A stretch of DNA of 59,840 nucleotides from Betaproteobacteria bacterium (GCA_020354125.1 CP070643.1:126413-186252); one strand, 5' to 3'. Counted from the first letter of the stretch, positions 19,777-28,725 are shown. Numbers and translations: made by a program. Notes: a model not told the origin generated them from the letters alone.

Positions 19777-20458
19777 AATAGATGTAGAAGAACACAATCA
19801 AGCTAGCAAACAGCAACCATTGGACAGCGTACGACTGATGGGTTTCGATGCCAAAGCCCGGCGCTGCCCAGTCGCGACGGATACCGTCGTCTCGATCCGA
19901 TTCCTCCTGGATAACAAAATCGAGCACGTCCAACTGCTGCCTGTCCCGATAGTGGGCCAAGTCGAGGTTTTGCCAGACCTGGCCCTCGATAGTATGCTCA
20001 GACAGCTCGAGCGCGCCGCGGCCCGGGGCGACGGCGGTACCGGTCACCGGCACTTTGGCATTGGGCACATTGATGGCCGGCAGGACCGTCCGATCATGCC
20101 CGGCCGCGACCCAACCGCGATTAATCAACACGAAGCGACTGGTTCCGGAAATCTGCAACGGGACGACGATCTCGTAGCCGGCTGCGCCGGCTCGAATCCG
20201 GTTATCAAGCAAAATCGCCTTATCTTGAACATAGTTCCCGGTAACGCGAACCTTACGATATGCGACCGCATCGTTGTCTGGAACGGAATCGTTCAAATCG
20301 TGCGGCGCCATCGCTTGCCGCGCCAGGTACTGCTGGCGCGATTCCGCCTTCGAGGCAGCGCGGCCAAACTGCCAATAAGAAGCCGACAGCGTCAGAGCGA
20401 GCCCAATCAATGCAACCACAGTGGGAACCCAGCCCGGGCCAAATGTCTTACTTTTCAT
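19739..20458 (-). CDS. SURF1-family oxidase assembly protein
   Basis: SURF1 helps insert heme A into subunit I of cytochrome c oxidase. The 239-aa product from ATG 20458 has an N-terminal membrane helix (VPTVVALIGLALTLSASYWQFGRA), the conserved WQF-R pattern, a periplasmic domain with VTGNYVQDKAILLDNR and FVLINRGWVAAG, and a C-terminal helix preceded by GIETHQSYAVQWLLFA (the family NHxxYAxQW signature). An in-frame start at 20491 is less likely. It overlaps the following gene. Confidence 0.93.
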   Translation of the reverse strand: MKSKTFGPGWVPTVVALIGLALTLSASYWQFGRAASKAESRQQYLARQAMAPHDLNDSVPDNDAVAYRKVRVTGNYVQDKAILLDNRIRAGAAGYEIVVPLQISGTSRFVLINRGWVAAGHDRTVLPAINVPNAKVPVTGTAVAPGRGALELSEHTIEGQVWQNLDLAHYRDRQQLDVLDFVIQEESDRDDGIRRDWAAPGFGIETHQSYAVQWLLFASLIVFFYIYYGFIRKKPERQT

Positions 20459-20541
20459 GAACCGTGAAAGCGCCTTCGGCCCCGGCCCCACTGGCAGAGC
20501 CCACGGCTATCCACTACACTGCGACTCGGACCCAGACCCAT

Positions 20542-20739
20542 ATGAAAATTGTCATCCTCCTATTCTTGGTGGTTATCGTCGGCAGCCTCGGCTCGGCCTT
20601 GTTTTACCTGATGCGCGACAAGGGGACTTCGAACCGCACCGTCAAATCACTGACCGTCCGTGTCAGTCTGTCAGTGACGTTGTTCTTACTACTGATGCTG
20701 GGTTATTACTTCGGACTGATTCCGCAACAGGGTCTGTAA
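20542..20739 (+). CDS. DUF2909 twin-transmembrane protein
   Basis: This 65-aa protein starts at MKIVILLFLVVIVG and has two membrane helices around a short positively charged loop (MRDKGTSNRTVKSLTVR), the DUF2909 pattern. It is transcribed opposite to the oxidase genes on both sides. Its position between SURF1 and ctaE is conserved in beta- and gammaproteobacteria, which suggests a small role in oxidase assembly or stability, but the function is unknown. A longer in-frame start at 20464 exists, but its first 26 residues look unconserved. Confidence 0.78.
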   Translation: MKIVILLFLVVIVGSLGSALFYLMRDKGTSNRTVKSLTVRVSLSVTLFLLLMLGYYFGLIPQQGL

Positions 20740-20754
20740 AACAAGAGCGCCTAT

Positions 20755-20787
20755 AAAAAAAGCCGCCGCTCGGCAATTGCCGGCGGC
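20755..20787 (-). terminator. Terminator of the oxidase operon (minus strand)
   Basis: Read on the minus strand: GCCGCCG (20787-20781), a 12-base loop that can pair further, CGGCGGC (20768-20762), then seven T residues (20761-20755). It lies downstream of ctaE and closes the ctaC-to-ctaE unit. A second GC hairpin at 20799-20814 (CCCCGTT/AACGGGG) may serve the plus-strand DUF2909 gene, though its T tract is poor. Confidence 0.82.
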
Positions 20788-20863
20788 GCCCCAGTGGGCC
20801 CCGTTTTAACGGGGCTGTTCTTCTCCTCGCTTATTGTTCTTCGTATCCTGTCGCTGCCGCCTT

Positions 20864-21715
20864 CTACAGCCAGTAGACAAACACAAACAGGCCCAGCCAC
20901 ACCACGTCGACGAAGTGCCAATACCACGCCACACCTTCGAATCCGAAATGGTGCTCAGCCGTGAAATGCCCTTTAAGGCAACGGAGCCAGATAACAATCA
21001 ACATGATGGTGCCGACGGTGACGTGGAATCCGTGGAACCCGGTCAACATGAAGAAAGTCGCACCGTAAGCTCCGCTCTCGAGAGTCAGATTCAGGTCAGC
21101 GTAAGCATGGCCATATTCATAGATCTGGAAACCAAGAAAGGTCAAACCCAGAGCAATGGTCAAGAACATGAACCAATTGAGTTTGCTGCGCTGGTTATTC
21201 TTCAGCGCCCAGTGCGCAATCGTGATGGTCACACCTGAGGTCAGAAGGATCGCGGTGTTGAGTGCCGGAATCCCCCAGGCAGCCATCGGTGTGAACTGAT
21301 CGGTAATGGCAGGGCCAGAGGCCGGCCAGTCGGCCGAGAAGCCGGGCCATAACAGCGCACCCGTATCAGCCTCGGACAGCCATGGCACGGACAGCACGCG
21401 CATGTAGAACAAGGCGCCGAAAAAGGCGGCAAAAAACATCACTTCAGAAAAGATGAACCAGCTCATGCCCCAGCGGAACGACACATCGACCTGCTTGTTG
21501 TATTTGCCGCTTTCGCTCTCGCGGATGACGGTGCCGAACCAGCCAAACATCATATAGATGAGAATTGCGGCGCCGACAATCAGCAAGGCGGTTCCACCGC
21601 CAGCGTCGTGCATGATGAGCACCCCGCCCAAGGCCATCAGGAACAGAGCCACCGACCCGGTAACTGGCCAGGCCGAAGGGGATGGCAGGTAATAACCGCC
21701 CGGTTGCGATGTCAT
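20864..21715 (-). CDS. ctaE: Cytochrome c oxidase subunit III (CtaE)
   Basis: Subunit III is a core membrane protein of the aa3 oxidase. It protects the proton-uptake pathway. The 283-aa product has seven membrane helices with the family landmarks GWFGTVIRESESGKYN, FRWGMSWFIFSEVMFFAAFF (with the conserved glutamate in helix III), FFMLTGFHGFHVTVGT, and the terminal GFEGVAWYWHFVDVVWLGLF. It is the last structural subunit of the operon. Confidence 0.97.
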   Translation of the reverse strand: MTSQPGGYYLPSPSAWPVTGSVALFLMALGGVLIMHDAGGGTALLIVGAAILIYMMFGWFGTVIRESESGKYNKQVDVSFRWGMSWFIFSEVMFFAAFFGALFYMRVLSVPWLSEADTGALLWPGFSADWPASGPAITDQFTPMAAWGIPALNTAILLTSGVTITIAHWALKNNQRSKLNWFMFLTIALGLTFLGFQIYEYGHAYADLNLTLESGAYGATFFMLTGFHGFHVTVGTIMLIVIWLRCLKGHFTAEHHFGFEGVAWYWHFVDVVWLGLFVFVYWL

Positions 21716-21756
21716 AGCCTTACTCCTCTGTAAAGTCTCATTGGTTTAGTTGTTTT

Positions 21757-21960
21757 TCAGGCCGCAATATTGCGCACCAGTGTAATAATTACTGCGACAA
21801 ATATCGCGGCACAGATCAATCCTGCGACAATGACCTGCCAAGGACGCAACGTTGCCAGGTCATGCTGTAGCGCCTTGCCCTTGCCAATTCCCGCAAAAGC
21901 CGAGATCACCGCGCGGAATGCACGCAGCGTTCCGGCACGCTGCGGCTGCTCCTGCGCCAT
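21757..21960 (-). CDS. DUF2970 membrane protein
   Basis: This 67-aa protein has an amphipathic N-terminal half (RAFRAVISAFAGIGKG, then HDLATL) and one C-terminal membrane helix, the standard DUF2970 layout. ATG 21960 overlaps the ctaG stop as TGATG. DUF2970 genes sit next to oxidase genes in many proteobacteria, so a role in oxidase assembly is likely but unproven. Confidence 0.8.
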   Translation of the reverse strand: MAQEQPQRAGTLRAFRAVISAFAGIGKGKALQHDLATLRPWQVIVAGLICAAIFVAVIITLVRNIAA

Positions 21961-22529
21961 CAACCTTTGCCTCCTTCCAATTCCTTTGCCGCGGTGCGCT
22001 CACCCCCACCCTCGATCTCGAACATGGTGTAGGAAAGAGTGACAGTGTGCACGTCTCGCGGAATGGAAGGCTCGACCACCAGCACTACCGGCAATTCGAG
22101 ATTCTCACCAGCTGCAATCTCCTGTTGCGTGAAACAGAAACAATCCAGCTTCTTCACGTACAAACCGGCCCGCTGCGGCCCGTAACTGGGGATGGCTTGC
22201 GCCAGGACCGGCACCTCACTGCTGTTCTTCAGATCAAACACCACGTGGACCAACTCTCCGGGGTGTACTTTGCGCTTGCGTTCACGCGGAACCAGTTCCC
22301 AGGCGATCTCACCACGCACGTTGGCATCGAATTCCAGGACAATACTGCGCGACGTGTCGACCTGGGCATTAACAACTTCGTCCGGCTTCGCCAGATCATT
22401 AATACCTGTGACCTCACAGATCTTTTCGTAGAGCGGCACCAGCGCATAGCCAAAGCCAAACATCACCAAGGTGATAACGGTGAGCTTGCGAAAGGTTTCG
22501 CGGTTACGCTTGTTGATGGAATTGCTCAT
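21960..22529 (-). CDS. ctaG: Cytochrome c oxidase assembly protein CtaG (Cox11)
   Basis: Cox11 delivers copper to the CuB centre of subunit I. The 189-aa product has one N-terminal membrane helix (TVITLVMFGFGYALVPLY) and a periplasmic immunoglobulin-like domain with the copper motif KKLDCFCFTQQ (CxC) and VVFDLKNSSEVPVLAQAIPSYGP. A YEKICEVTG cysteine follows the helix as in other Cox11 proteins. The start overlaps the preceding small gene as ATGA. Confidence 0.96.
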   Translation of the reverse strand: MSNSINKRNRETFRKLTVITLVMFGFGYALVPLYEKICEVTGINDLAKPDEVVNAQVDTSRSIVLEFDANVRGEIAWELVPRERKRKVHPGELVHVVFDLKNSSEVPVLAQAIPSYGPQRAGLYVKKLDCFCFTQQEIAAGENLELPVVLVVEPSIPRDVHTVTLSYTMFEIEGGGERTAAKELEGGKG

Positions 22530-22645
22530 TGGAAAAACAATCGCCGCACGAAGAAACCAACAAAAAAGGCCGCGGCGATCGTGGCGAGCACGATCCCCGT
22601 TCTCAGGTTTCTTCTCTCTTGCTCTGTACGCTGCAAATCGGTCAC
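22526..22645 (-). CDS. Small single-span oxidase assembly protein
   Basis: I propose a 39-aa product from GTG 22645 (VTDLQRTEQERRN then a single membrane helix, ending FFVRRLFFQ). It has a charged N terminus, one helix and a basic end. Its stop overlaps the ctaG start as ATGA and it lies between ctaD and ctaG, where tiny membrane proteins annotated as oxidase small assembly proteins occur in related bacteria. An upstream ATG at 22768 would make it 80 aa, but that extension runs into the ctaD coding region and looks like a shadow. Confidence 0.65.
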   Translation of the reverse strand: MTDLQRTEQERRNLRTGIVLATIAAAFFVGFFVRRLFFQ

Positions 22646-22704
22646 TGGTCGGATGCTAGGGATTGGGGTGGCCGACGGCCACCCCACCCCACCATAACGA
22701 TTGC

Positions 22705-24279
22705 CTATTTCACCGTCGGCGGTGTTTCGAAGCTGTGATACGGCGCCGGTGTTGGCAGATGGGTCCACTCCAGCGTGTCAGCACCTTCCCATGGCTTCTC
22801 GGGCGCTTTCTCACCGCTACGAATGGCCTTTATCAAAATGTAAAGGAACAGCAGTTGCGAGAGGCCAAAGCCGAACGCACCGATCGACGAAATCATGTTG
22901 AAGTCAGTGAACTGCAGGGAATAGTCGGGAATACGCCGCGGCATACCGGCCAAACCAAGAAAATGCTGCACGAAGAAGGTCACGTTAAAGAAGATGATCG
23001 ACAACCAGAAATGCCATTTACCAAGCGTCTCATCGTACATCTTGCCGATCCACTTGGGCAGCCAGAAATAGACTCCGGCAAAGGCAGAGAACAGCGCACC
23101 CGCTACCATGACGTAATGGAAATGCGCCACCACGTAATAGGTATCGTGCAACTGAACGTCAACTGGCGTGAGTGACAGAACTAGACCGGTAAAGCCGCCG
23201 ATGGTGAACAGGAACAAGAAGCCCAGAGCGAATAGCATCGGCGTTTCAAAAGTCAGCGATCCTCTCCACATGGTGGCAACCCAGTTAAACACCTTCACAC
23301 CGGTTGGCACCGCAATCAGCATGGTGGCAAACATGTAGTAGAGCTGCGCCTCGACTGGCATGCCCACTGTATACATATGGTGCGCCCATACCAGGAAAGA
23401 CAGGATCGCGATCGATGCGGTGGCGTAGACCATCGATGCGTAGCCAAACAGCGGTTTGCGGGAGAACGCTGGAATGACCTGAGAAACCACTCCAAAAGCC
23501 GGAATCGCAATGATGTAGACCTCCGGGTGTCCAAAGAACCAGAAAATATGCTGGAACAGCACCGGGTCACCGCCACCCGCGGCATTGAAGAAGTTGGTAC
23601 CGAAATGCCGGTCGGTCAAGGTCATCGTTACCGCGCCTGCCAGAACCGGCATCGCCGCCACCAGCAGATATGCGGTAATCAGCCAGGTCCACACAAACAG
23701 CGGCATCTTCATCATCGTCATCCCCGGCGCTCGCATGTTGAGGATGGTGGTAATGATATTGATCGAGCCGAGAATCGAAGACATGCCGAGAATGTGGACG
23801 GCAAAAATCAGCAGGTCCATGCCCATACCCTGCTGCACCGTCAACGGCGCGTACATCGTCCAGCCAACGCCGGCAGCACCGCCAGGCACAAACATCGAGA
23901 GCACCAGCAAGGTGGCCGCTGGCGGCAATAACCAGAAGCTCCAGTTGTTCAGACGCGGGAAAGCCATGTCGGGGGCGCCGATCATCATCGGAATCTGCCA
24001 GTTCGCAAAACCGACGAAGGCCGGCATGATCGCGCCAAACACCATGATCAGGCCGTGCAGCGTCGTCATCTGATTGAAGAACTCTGGCTCGACGACCTGC
24101 AGCCCCGGCTGGAACAACTCAGCCCGGAGGATGAGCGCCATCACACCGCCGACCATAAACATGGCGAAACTGAACCACAGATACATGGTGCCAATGTCCT
24201 TGTGATTGGTCGTCTTCACCCAGCGCATAATCCCCGACGGGTGGTCATGGCTATGGTCGTGCTCGTGTACCGCTTCCAT
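22705..24279 (-). CDS. ctaD: Cytochrome c oxidase subunit I (CtaD)
   Basis: Subunit I carries heme a and the heme a3-CuB centre where oxygen is reduced. The 524-aa protein has about twelve membrane helices. It shows the heme a ligand region FNQMTTLHGLIMVFGA, the CuB and Tyr-cross-link motif FFGHPEVYIIAIPAFG, the double-histidine VWAHHMYTVGMP, the K-pathway LTPVDVQLHDTYYVVAHFHYVM and NWVATMWRGSLTFE, which together identify a canonical A-type heme-copper oxidase. A good ribosome site (AGGAGAGG) precedes ATG 24279. A histidine-rich N-terminal stretch (HEHDHSHDH) is notable. Confidence 0.98.
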   Translation of the reverse strand: MEAVHEHDHSHDHPSGIMRWVKTTNHKDIGTMYLWFSFAMFMVGGVMALILRAELFQPGLQVVEPEFFNQMTTLHGLIMVFGAIMPAFVGFANWQIPMMIGAPDMAFPRLNNWSFWLLPPAATLLVLSMFVPGGAAGVGWTMYAPLTVQQGMGMDLLIFAVHILGMSSILGSINIITTILNMRAPGMTMMKMPLFVWTWLITAYLLVAAMPVLAGAVTMTLTDRHFGTNFFNAAGGGDPVLFQHIFWFFGHPEVYIIAIPAFGVVSQVIPAFSRKPLFGYASMVYATASIAILSFLVWAHHMYTVGMPVEAQLYYMFATMLIAVPTGVKVFNWVATMWRGSLTFETPMLFALGFLFLFTIGGFTGLVLSLTPVDVQLHDTYYVVAHFHYVMVAGALFSAFAGVYFWLPKWIGKMYDETLGKWHFWLSIIFFNVTFFVQHFLGLAGMPRRIPDYSLQFTDFNMISSIGAFGFGLSQLLFLYILIKAIRSGEKAPEKPWEGADTLEWTHLPTPAPYHSFETPPTVK

Positions 24280-24328
24280 TTGCCTCTCCTTACAAACCTA
24301 GGTTTCTTTTCTGATTCCGGACTCGGTT

Positions 24329-25123
24329 CTAGTTGCGCGCCGCCACCCGTGATTTCTGCTCGGCGACCCAAATCTTGTATTCGTCCTCGCTGACCACATT
24401 GACAACAATCGGCATGAAACCGTGTTCCTTTCCGCACAGTTCCGCACACTGCCCGCGGAAGGTCCCGGTTTTTTCGGCGCGGAACCAGGTATCACGAATG
24501 AAGCCGGGGATCGCGTCCTGTTTGACGGTCAGCTCCGGCACATACCAGGCATGCAGGACATCGTTGGCCGTGGTCAAGATGCGCACTTTCTTGCCAACCG
24601 GGACCACTACCGGATTGTCTACTTCGAGGAGGTAATTCTCACCCTTCTCGGTGTCGCCCTCAATCTGCTCGCGCGGCGTCGACAACGTGCTGTAGAAACT
24701 GATCCCTTCGTCGAGGTAATCGTAACCCCACTTCCACTGATAGCCAGTTGCTTTGATGGTCATGTCCGGAGCCGAGCTATCGCGCAGTTCGAGCAATGCC
24801 TTGGTCGCTGGAAACGCCATACCAACAAGGATGAACACAGGAACCACGGTCCAGACGATTTCGATCGTGGTGTTTTCGTGAAACTGATGCGCCTGATGTC
24901 CAGCAGATTTACGATGCTTGACGATCGCATAGAACATGGCACCGAACACGACGATGGCAATCAGCACAATGATCCACATCACCAAACTATGCAGATCGTG
25001 TACGGCAACACCAATTTCCGTGTTTGCCGGTTTAAAGTTCCATTGCAACTCGGCCGCCGCCAGACCTGGCACGAGCATGACTGTGCCCACGCATATCAGA
25101 CGCAAAAAGGCTGTCAACCTCAT
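24329..25123 (-). CDS. ctaC: Cytochrome c oxidase subunit II (CtaC)
   Basis: Subunit II receives electrons from cytochrome c at its CuA centre. I start at ATG 25123, preceded by GGGGAG, giving 264 aa with a signal peptide (LRLICVGTVMLVPGLAAA), two membrane helices (VMWIIVLIAIVVFGAMFY and IVWTVVPVFILVGMA), the aromatic TGYQWKWGYDYLDEG, and the CuA motif CAELCGKEHGFM with both cysteines, the glutamate, histidine and methionine. There is no fused cytochrome c domain. An in-frame start at 25222 overlaps the preceding gene and is less likely. Confidence 0.97.
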   Translation of the reverse strand: MRLTAFLRLICVGTVMLVPGLAAAELQWNFKPANTEIGVAVHDLHSLVMWIIVLIAIVVFGAMFYAIVKHRKSAGHQAHQFHENTTIEIVWTVVPVFILVGMAFPATKALLELRDSSAPDMTIKATGYQWKWGYDYLDEGISFYSTLSTPREQIEGDTEKGENYLLEVDNPVVVPVGKKVRILTTANDVLHAWYVPELTVKQDAIPGFIRDTWFRAEKTGTFRGQCAELCGKEHGFMPIVVNVVSEDEYKIWVAEQKSRVAARN

Positions 25124-25164
25124 ACTCCCCCCGAAAGTGCTTTTAATGTCGTTCTTAATCATAG

Positions 25165-25632
25165 CTACCCAGAAAGCCTTGCCCGCAGCCGCTTGGCCAA
25201 ACCGACCTTGGCGTCGTCGCAAAGGAGTCTACCAAATTCAACCTCGCGACCGTGCGCGCGCAAAAAAACGCGTCTACGTCGGCCCACAGACTCATCGACA
25301 ACGACCTGCGCCCAGTACCGACTGAGTTCGTGGCGCTGCACTTTGCCGCCGTCACGCGTTTCCACGACGACGCAGTCGCCTTCGATGCTAATACTCTCGT
25401 AATCCCCATCATGGCGCTGCAACCAACGGTACGCCAAATACAACGCCACACATTCCATTCCCGCAAATGGTAGAACAGGCCACGCACCAGCCAGCGCAAA
25501 ACCGGCGGCCACGAGCAACGTAAACAGTCCCAGGGAGCCAAACACAAGCAGTCGGCCATGCTGTGAACTTGAGTTGTTTCGGCGCGATACAATCGTGAAC
25601 TGCACCCCCTTCCCCGATGCGACCGACGACAT
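25165..25632 (-). CDS. DUF2244 membrane protein
   Basis: This 155-aa protein (from ATG 25632; 15 residues longer from 25677) has a short cytoplasmic lead, two closely spaced membrane helices (LLVFGSLGLFTLLVAAGFAL and VLPFAGMECVALYLAY) and a C-terminal soluble domain with ISIEGDCVVVETRDGGK and FGRLLCDDAKVGLAKRLRARL, matching DUF2244. It precedes ctaC by 41 bases, a conserved placement in betaproteobacteria. The function is unknown; context suggests the respiratory chain. Confidence 0.8.
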   Translation of the reverse strand: MSSVASGKGVQFTIVSRRNNSSSQHGRLLVFGSLGLFTLLVAAGFALAGAWPVLPFAGMECVALYLAYRWLQRHDGDYESISIEGDCVVVETRDGGKVQRHELSRYWAQVVVDESVGRRRRVFLRAHGREVEFGRLLCDDAKVGLAKRLRARLSG

Positions 25633-25805
25633 ATCGAAGCTGTCCCTGATTCCTGAAACGGCGACGAAATGTAACATAGCGAACTGAGGCGAAGCAAGGA
25701 AAGCGCAGCAAAATCAGCAGGAAATGCGATCCTTGCGAAATAAACGCTGGCACCTCGGTAGCTTGCAGGTTCGCACCCGAACGCGCAGCCGCCGGTTCGG
25801 CCCGG

Positions 25806-26681
25806 TCAGGCCTGCGTCGAACGAATGTCAATGACGCGCTTACCGGTTGGGGAAATTTTCGCCTGCGGCTTCCAGGCGTGCCCGTAGATCACTTCGAATG
25901 TTGCCGGCATGCGCTTGTCATTGCGCCTAAACTGCTCGTAACGGGCGAGCGTTGAATGATAATCGCCAACTCCACCCAGATCTTTTCGCTGTGGCTCGAC
26001 CAGGCCAATCGATCCGTGCGCTCTTAGATCGCGCAACAGTCCGGGCACATCAACATACGTCAACGTGACATGCTCCATATCCATCACCGGATCGGCGTAG
26101 CCACATGCGACCAGCATGTCGCCGATATCGTGCATATCACGATGCGGGTTGACGTGAAACGCGTCACCCGCCGAGGCAGCACGCAGTTCCTTCAACGTAT
26201 CCGGGCCGAGTATCGAGAACATCAGCAAACCGCCGGGGCGCAATACCCGATGCAGTTGCGAAAACGCCGCGGGAAGGTCTTCCAGCCAATGCAACGCCAG
26301 ATTCGACCAGACGAGATCGATGCTCGCGGCAGTGAGCGGCAACTTTTGAATATCGGCGCAAACAGTGACCCGTCTTGCTGGCAATCCGGACAACGGCCAA
26401 GGCAACCTGCGGCGCCTTGCTGCATGGCGCAACATCCTTTCCGACAAATCCAACTCGATAATCAGCGCGCTACGGTAGCGCTGGCGCAACAGATTTGCAC
26501 CATGGCCAGTGCCACAGCCAGCGTCCAGGACGCATCGCACCGGCAAGCGCATCAGCGCCAGCCGCTCACTCATTCGTTTTGCGATCTCGCGCGGCAGCGT
26601 CGCGACATCATCAAACCCGGCAGCGGCGCGATCAAATGACCGGCGCAACCGGGCACGACGCGCTGCTGACAGCGTCAGCAT
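25806..26681 (-). CDS. bioC: Malonyl-[acyl-carrier protein] O-methyltransferase BioC
   Basis: BioC methylates malonyl-ACP to start pimelate synthesis for biotin. The 291-aa product from ATG 26681 (a GTG three codons earlier is possible) has the family N terminus RRSFDRAAAGFDDVATLPREIAKRM, SAM motif VLDAGCGTGHGANLL, the acidic loop LDLSERML, and WSNLALHWLEDLPAAFSQLHRVLRPGG. The long C-terminal part is normal for BioC in betaproteobacteria. It lies 114 bases after bioB. No bioF, bioH or bioD is in the window. Confidence 0.88.
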   Translation of the reverse strand: MLTLSAARRARLRRSFDRAAAGFDDVATLPREIAKRMSERLALMRLPVRCVLDAGCGTGHGANLLRQRYRSALIIELDLSERMLRHAARRRRLPWPLSGLPARRVTVCADIQKLPLTAASIDLVWSNLALHWLEDLPAAFSQLHRVLRPGGLLMFSILGPDTLKELRAASAGDAFHVNPHRDMHDIGDMLVACGYADPVMDMEHVTLTYVDVPGLLRDLRAHGSIGLVEPQRKDLGGVGDYHSTLARYEQFRRNDKRMPATFEVIYGHAWKPQAKISPTGKRVIDIRSTQA

Positions 26682-26795
26682 ACGATCCACCCGATGAACC
26701 GCCTTCGCCTGCCAATCAACTGCTGCTGCCCGGTGCGAGTAATGGTCACATCAGATTGGCCGCGGCATACCAAGCCGACCACCGACTAACTGCAG

Positions 26796-27860
26796 CTATT
26801 CGGCCGCCATCGCGTCGCAGGTCGATGTCTCGAGTCCCAGCCGGCTGAAAAGGCGACGATCAGACTCGGCTTGCGGATTTCCGGTCGTCAACAGCTTGTC
26901 GCCGTAAAAAATGGAGTTGGCTCCGGCCATAAAACACAGTGCTTGCAGTTCATCAGACATCTGCTCGCGGCCCGCAGAGAGTCGAACCATGGCGCGAGGC
27001 ATGGTCAACCGCGCGCAAGCAATGGTACGAACGAATTCGAACGGATCAATCGGATCAATTCCGTACAAAGGCGTGCCCTTGACCTGAACCAGATTATTGA
27101 TCGGCACGCTTTCCGGGTAAGGGTCCATACTCGCCAATCGCGAGATCAGTTCGGCCCGTGTTTGCCGCGACTCTCCCATGCCAACAATGCCGCCACAGCA
27201 CACGTTCAGGCCGGCATCACGCACACGGGTCAAAGTTTCATAGCGGTCATCCTGGGTGCGCGTCGAGACGATGCGCTGGTAGTGCTCGGCGCCGGTGTCA
27301 ATGTTGTGGTTGTAGTAGTCAAGTCCGGCCGCCTTGAGTTGCTCCGCCTGCCCTTCTTTGAGCATTCCAAGTGTCGCGCAGGTTTCCAATCCCAACGATT
27401 TCACGGCCGTGACCAGCTCAGCCACTTTTTCCACATCGCGCTGTTTTGGTCCGCGCCAGGCTGCCCCCATACAAAAACGCGTCGCTCCATTCTCCTTGGC
27501 CGCTCGAGCCGCCTTCAGCACCTCCTCAACACTCATCAGCGCTTGGTTTTCGACACCAGTGTGATAGCGAGCCGCCTGCGGACAATAACCGCAGTCTTCA
27601 GGGCAACCGCCCGTCTTGACCGAAAGCAACGTCGAGAGCTGCACACTGTTGGGCTTGAAGTGAGTGCGATGTACTCGCTGTGCCTCGAACACAAGATCAC
27701 CAAAGGACTTGTCAAATAACGCCATCACCGCCTCAGGTGCCCACTCACGGCCAGCATTTTCGAGCAATGATTGTTCGGCAGCCGTCGCGCCAGTTTTTAT
27801 TACGTCGGCATTCATCACATCTGTATTCATCGCAGCAGTGTTCATTACATCGGTGTTCAT
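26796..27860 (-). CDS. bioB: Biotin synthase BioB
   Basis: BioB is a radical SAM enzyme that inserts sulfur into dethiobiotin. The SAM cluster motif is CPEDCGYC (CxxxCxxC). Further landmarks are [14 protein letters not shown], the [2Fe-2S] ligand cysteines in [12 protein letters not shown] and [11 protein letters not shown], and the conserved arginine in LSAGREQM. I place the start at ATG 27860, the first of four in-frame ATG codons that begin 15-bp repeats, because GGAG lies about 11 bases upstream; this gives 354 aa. The true start may be any of the four. A TATAAT-like box lies at 27897-27902 on the minus strand. Confidence 0.95.
   Translation of the reverse strand: MNTDVMNTAAMNTDVMNADVIKTGATAAEQSLLENAGREWAPEAVMALFDKSFGDLVFEAQRVHRTHFKPNSVQLSTLLSVKTGGCPEDCGYCPQAARYHTGVENQALMSVEEVLKAARAAKENGATRFCMGAAWRGPKQRDVEKVAELVTAVKSLGLETCATLGMLKEGQAEQLKAAGLDYYNHNIDTGAEHYQRIVSTRTQDDRYETLTRVRDAGLNVCCGGIVGMGESRQTRAELISRLASMDPYPESVPINNLVQVKGTPLYGIDPIDPFEFVRTIACARLTMPRAMVRLSAGREQMSDELQALCFMAGANSIFYGDKLLTTGNPQAESDRRLFSRLGLETSTCDAMAAE
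27786..27860 (-). repeat. 15-bp tandem repeat at the start of bioB
   Basis: Five consecutive 15-base units (27846-27860, 27831-27845, 27816-27830, 27801-27815 and 27786-27800, in coding order) encode [20 protein letters not shown] and IKTGA. Four units begin with ATG, so the gene has four possible in-frame starts. The segment is outside the conserved BioB fold. Confidence 0.88.
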
Positions 27861-27977
27861 TAAAATTGAGCTCCGGTCAGTCAGGTCAACGAGCGCATTA
27901 TATGTGTGTGCCATCTATATTCGTACCATGGGCGATTAATCGCCGGCATCACCGTCGCCAGCGGTTGGTTGTTTGAC

Positions 27978-28673
27978 ATGTTGGATCAGTTAAGCCGCTG
28001 GGCCGGATCTGTCATGCCACGCGCCTGTCTGCTGTGCGGTGCCTCGGCAAAAGATTGCGGGCTGTGTCCTGGCTGCCGGGCGGCACTGCCAGAGTCAACC
28101 GGTCCGCGCTGTCCTGTATGCGCTTCACCGACTCCGACCGCCTCACTATGTGGACGCTGTATCAAGCGCCCGCCCAAATATGATTATGTGGTCAGCGCGC
28201 TTGACTATATCGCCCCGGTCGATTTTCTCGTTGCCGACCTGAAGTACTCGCATAATCTGGCGGCGGCGCGAACGCTCGCTGCGCCGCTCGCGCTGCGGCT
28301 CGAGCAGGAGCTTTATCCGGATATCGTGTTGCCGATGCCAATTGCATCGTCGCGTTTGCGTGAACGTGGCTTCAATCAGGCGGCAGAAATTGCGCGCCAT
28401 GCATGCGCAGAGTTCGGCCTGCGCTTATCTCCTGACCTTGCCCAACGCATATCGGCCGGAGTATCACAGACATCTTTGCCATGGGCGGACCGCGCCCGGA
28501 ACGTGCGCGGCGCCTTTCGCTGTCAGGCCGATCTGGCCGGTCAAACCGTCGCCGTGGTCGACGACGTCATCACCACCGGTGCAACACTAAACGAGCTGGC
28601 CACGGTTCTGAAGCGCGCCGGTGCCGACAAAGTCGTCGGTTGGATTGTCGCCAGAACACCACCGCAGCGCTGA
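27978..28673 (+). CDS. comF: ComF-family phosphoribosyltransferase-like protein
   Basis: The 231-aa product from ATG 27978 has an N-terminal zinc-finger region with four CxxC-type pairs (CLLCGA, CGLCPGC, CPVCAS, CGRC) and a C-terminal type I phosphoribosyltransferase domain with the PRPP loop VAVVDDVITTGATLNELA, plus the family motif SRLRERGFNQAAEIAR. ComF proteins are needed for uptake or processing of transforming DNA in several naturally competent bacteria. The exact reaction is unsettled. It diverges from bioB with 117 bases between starts, a layout common in betaproteobacteria. Confidence 0.9.
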   Translation: MLDQLSRWAGSVMPRACLLCGASAKDCGLCPGCRAALPESTGPRCPVCASPTPTASLCGRCIKRPPKYDYVVSALDYIAPVDFLVADLKYSHNLAAARTLAAPLALRLEQELYPDIVLPMPIASSRLRERGFNQAAEIARHACAEFGLRLSPDLAQRISAGVSQTSLPWADRARNVRGAFRCQADLAGQTVAVVDDVITTGATLNELATVLKRAGADKVVGWIVARTPPQR

Positions 28674-28691
28674 AGGAAATCGGTTCACCGG

Positions 28692-28725
28692 GATTTGATT
28701 AACTGGGGGATCTGGTTAACTGGGC
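28692..28725. repeat. 17-bp tandem duplication after comF
   Basis: Two adjacent 17-base units (28692-28708 and 28709-28725) share GAT-TG-TTAACTGGG and match at 14 of 17 positions. They lie 18 bases after the comF stop in the gap before the convergent mshN gene. The rest of this 111-base gap has a run of eight T residues but no clear hairpin. Confidence 0.75.
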
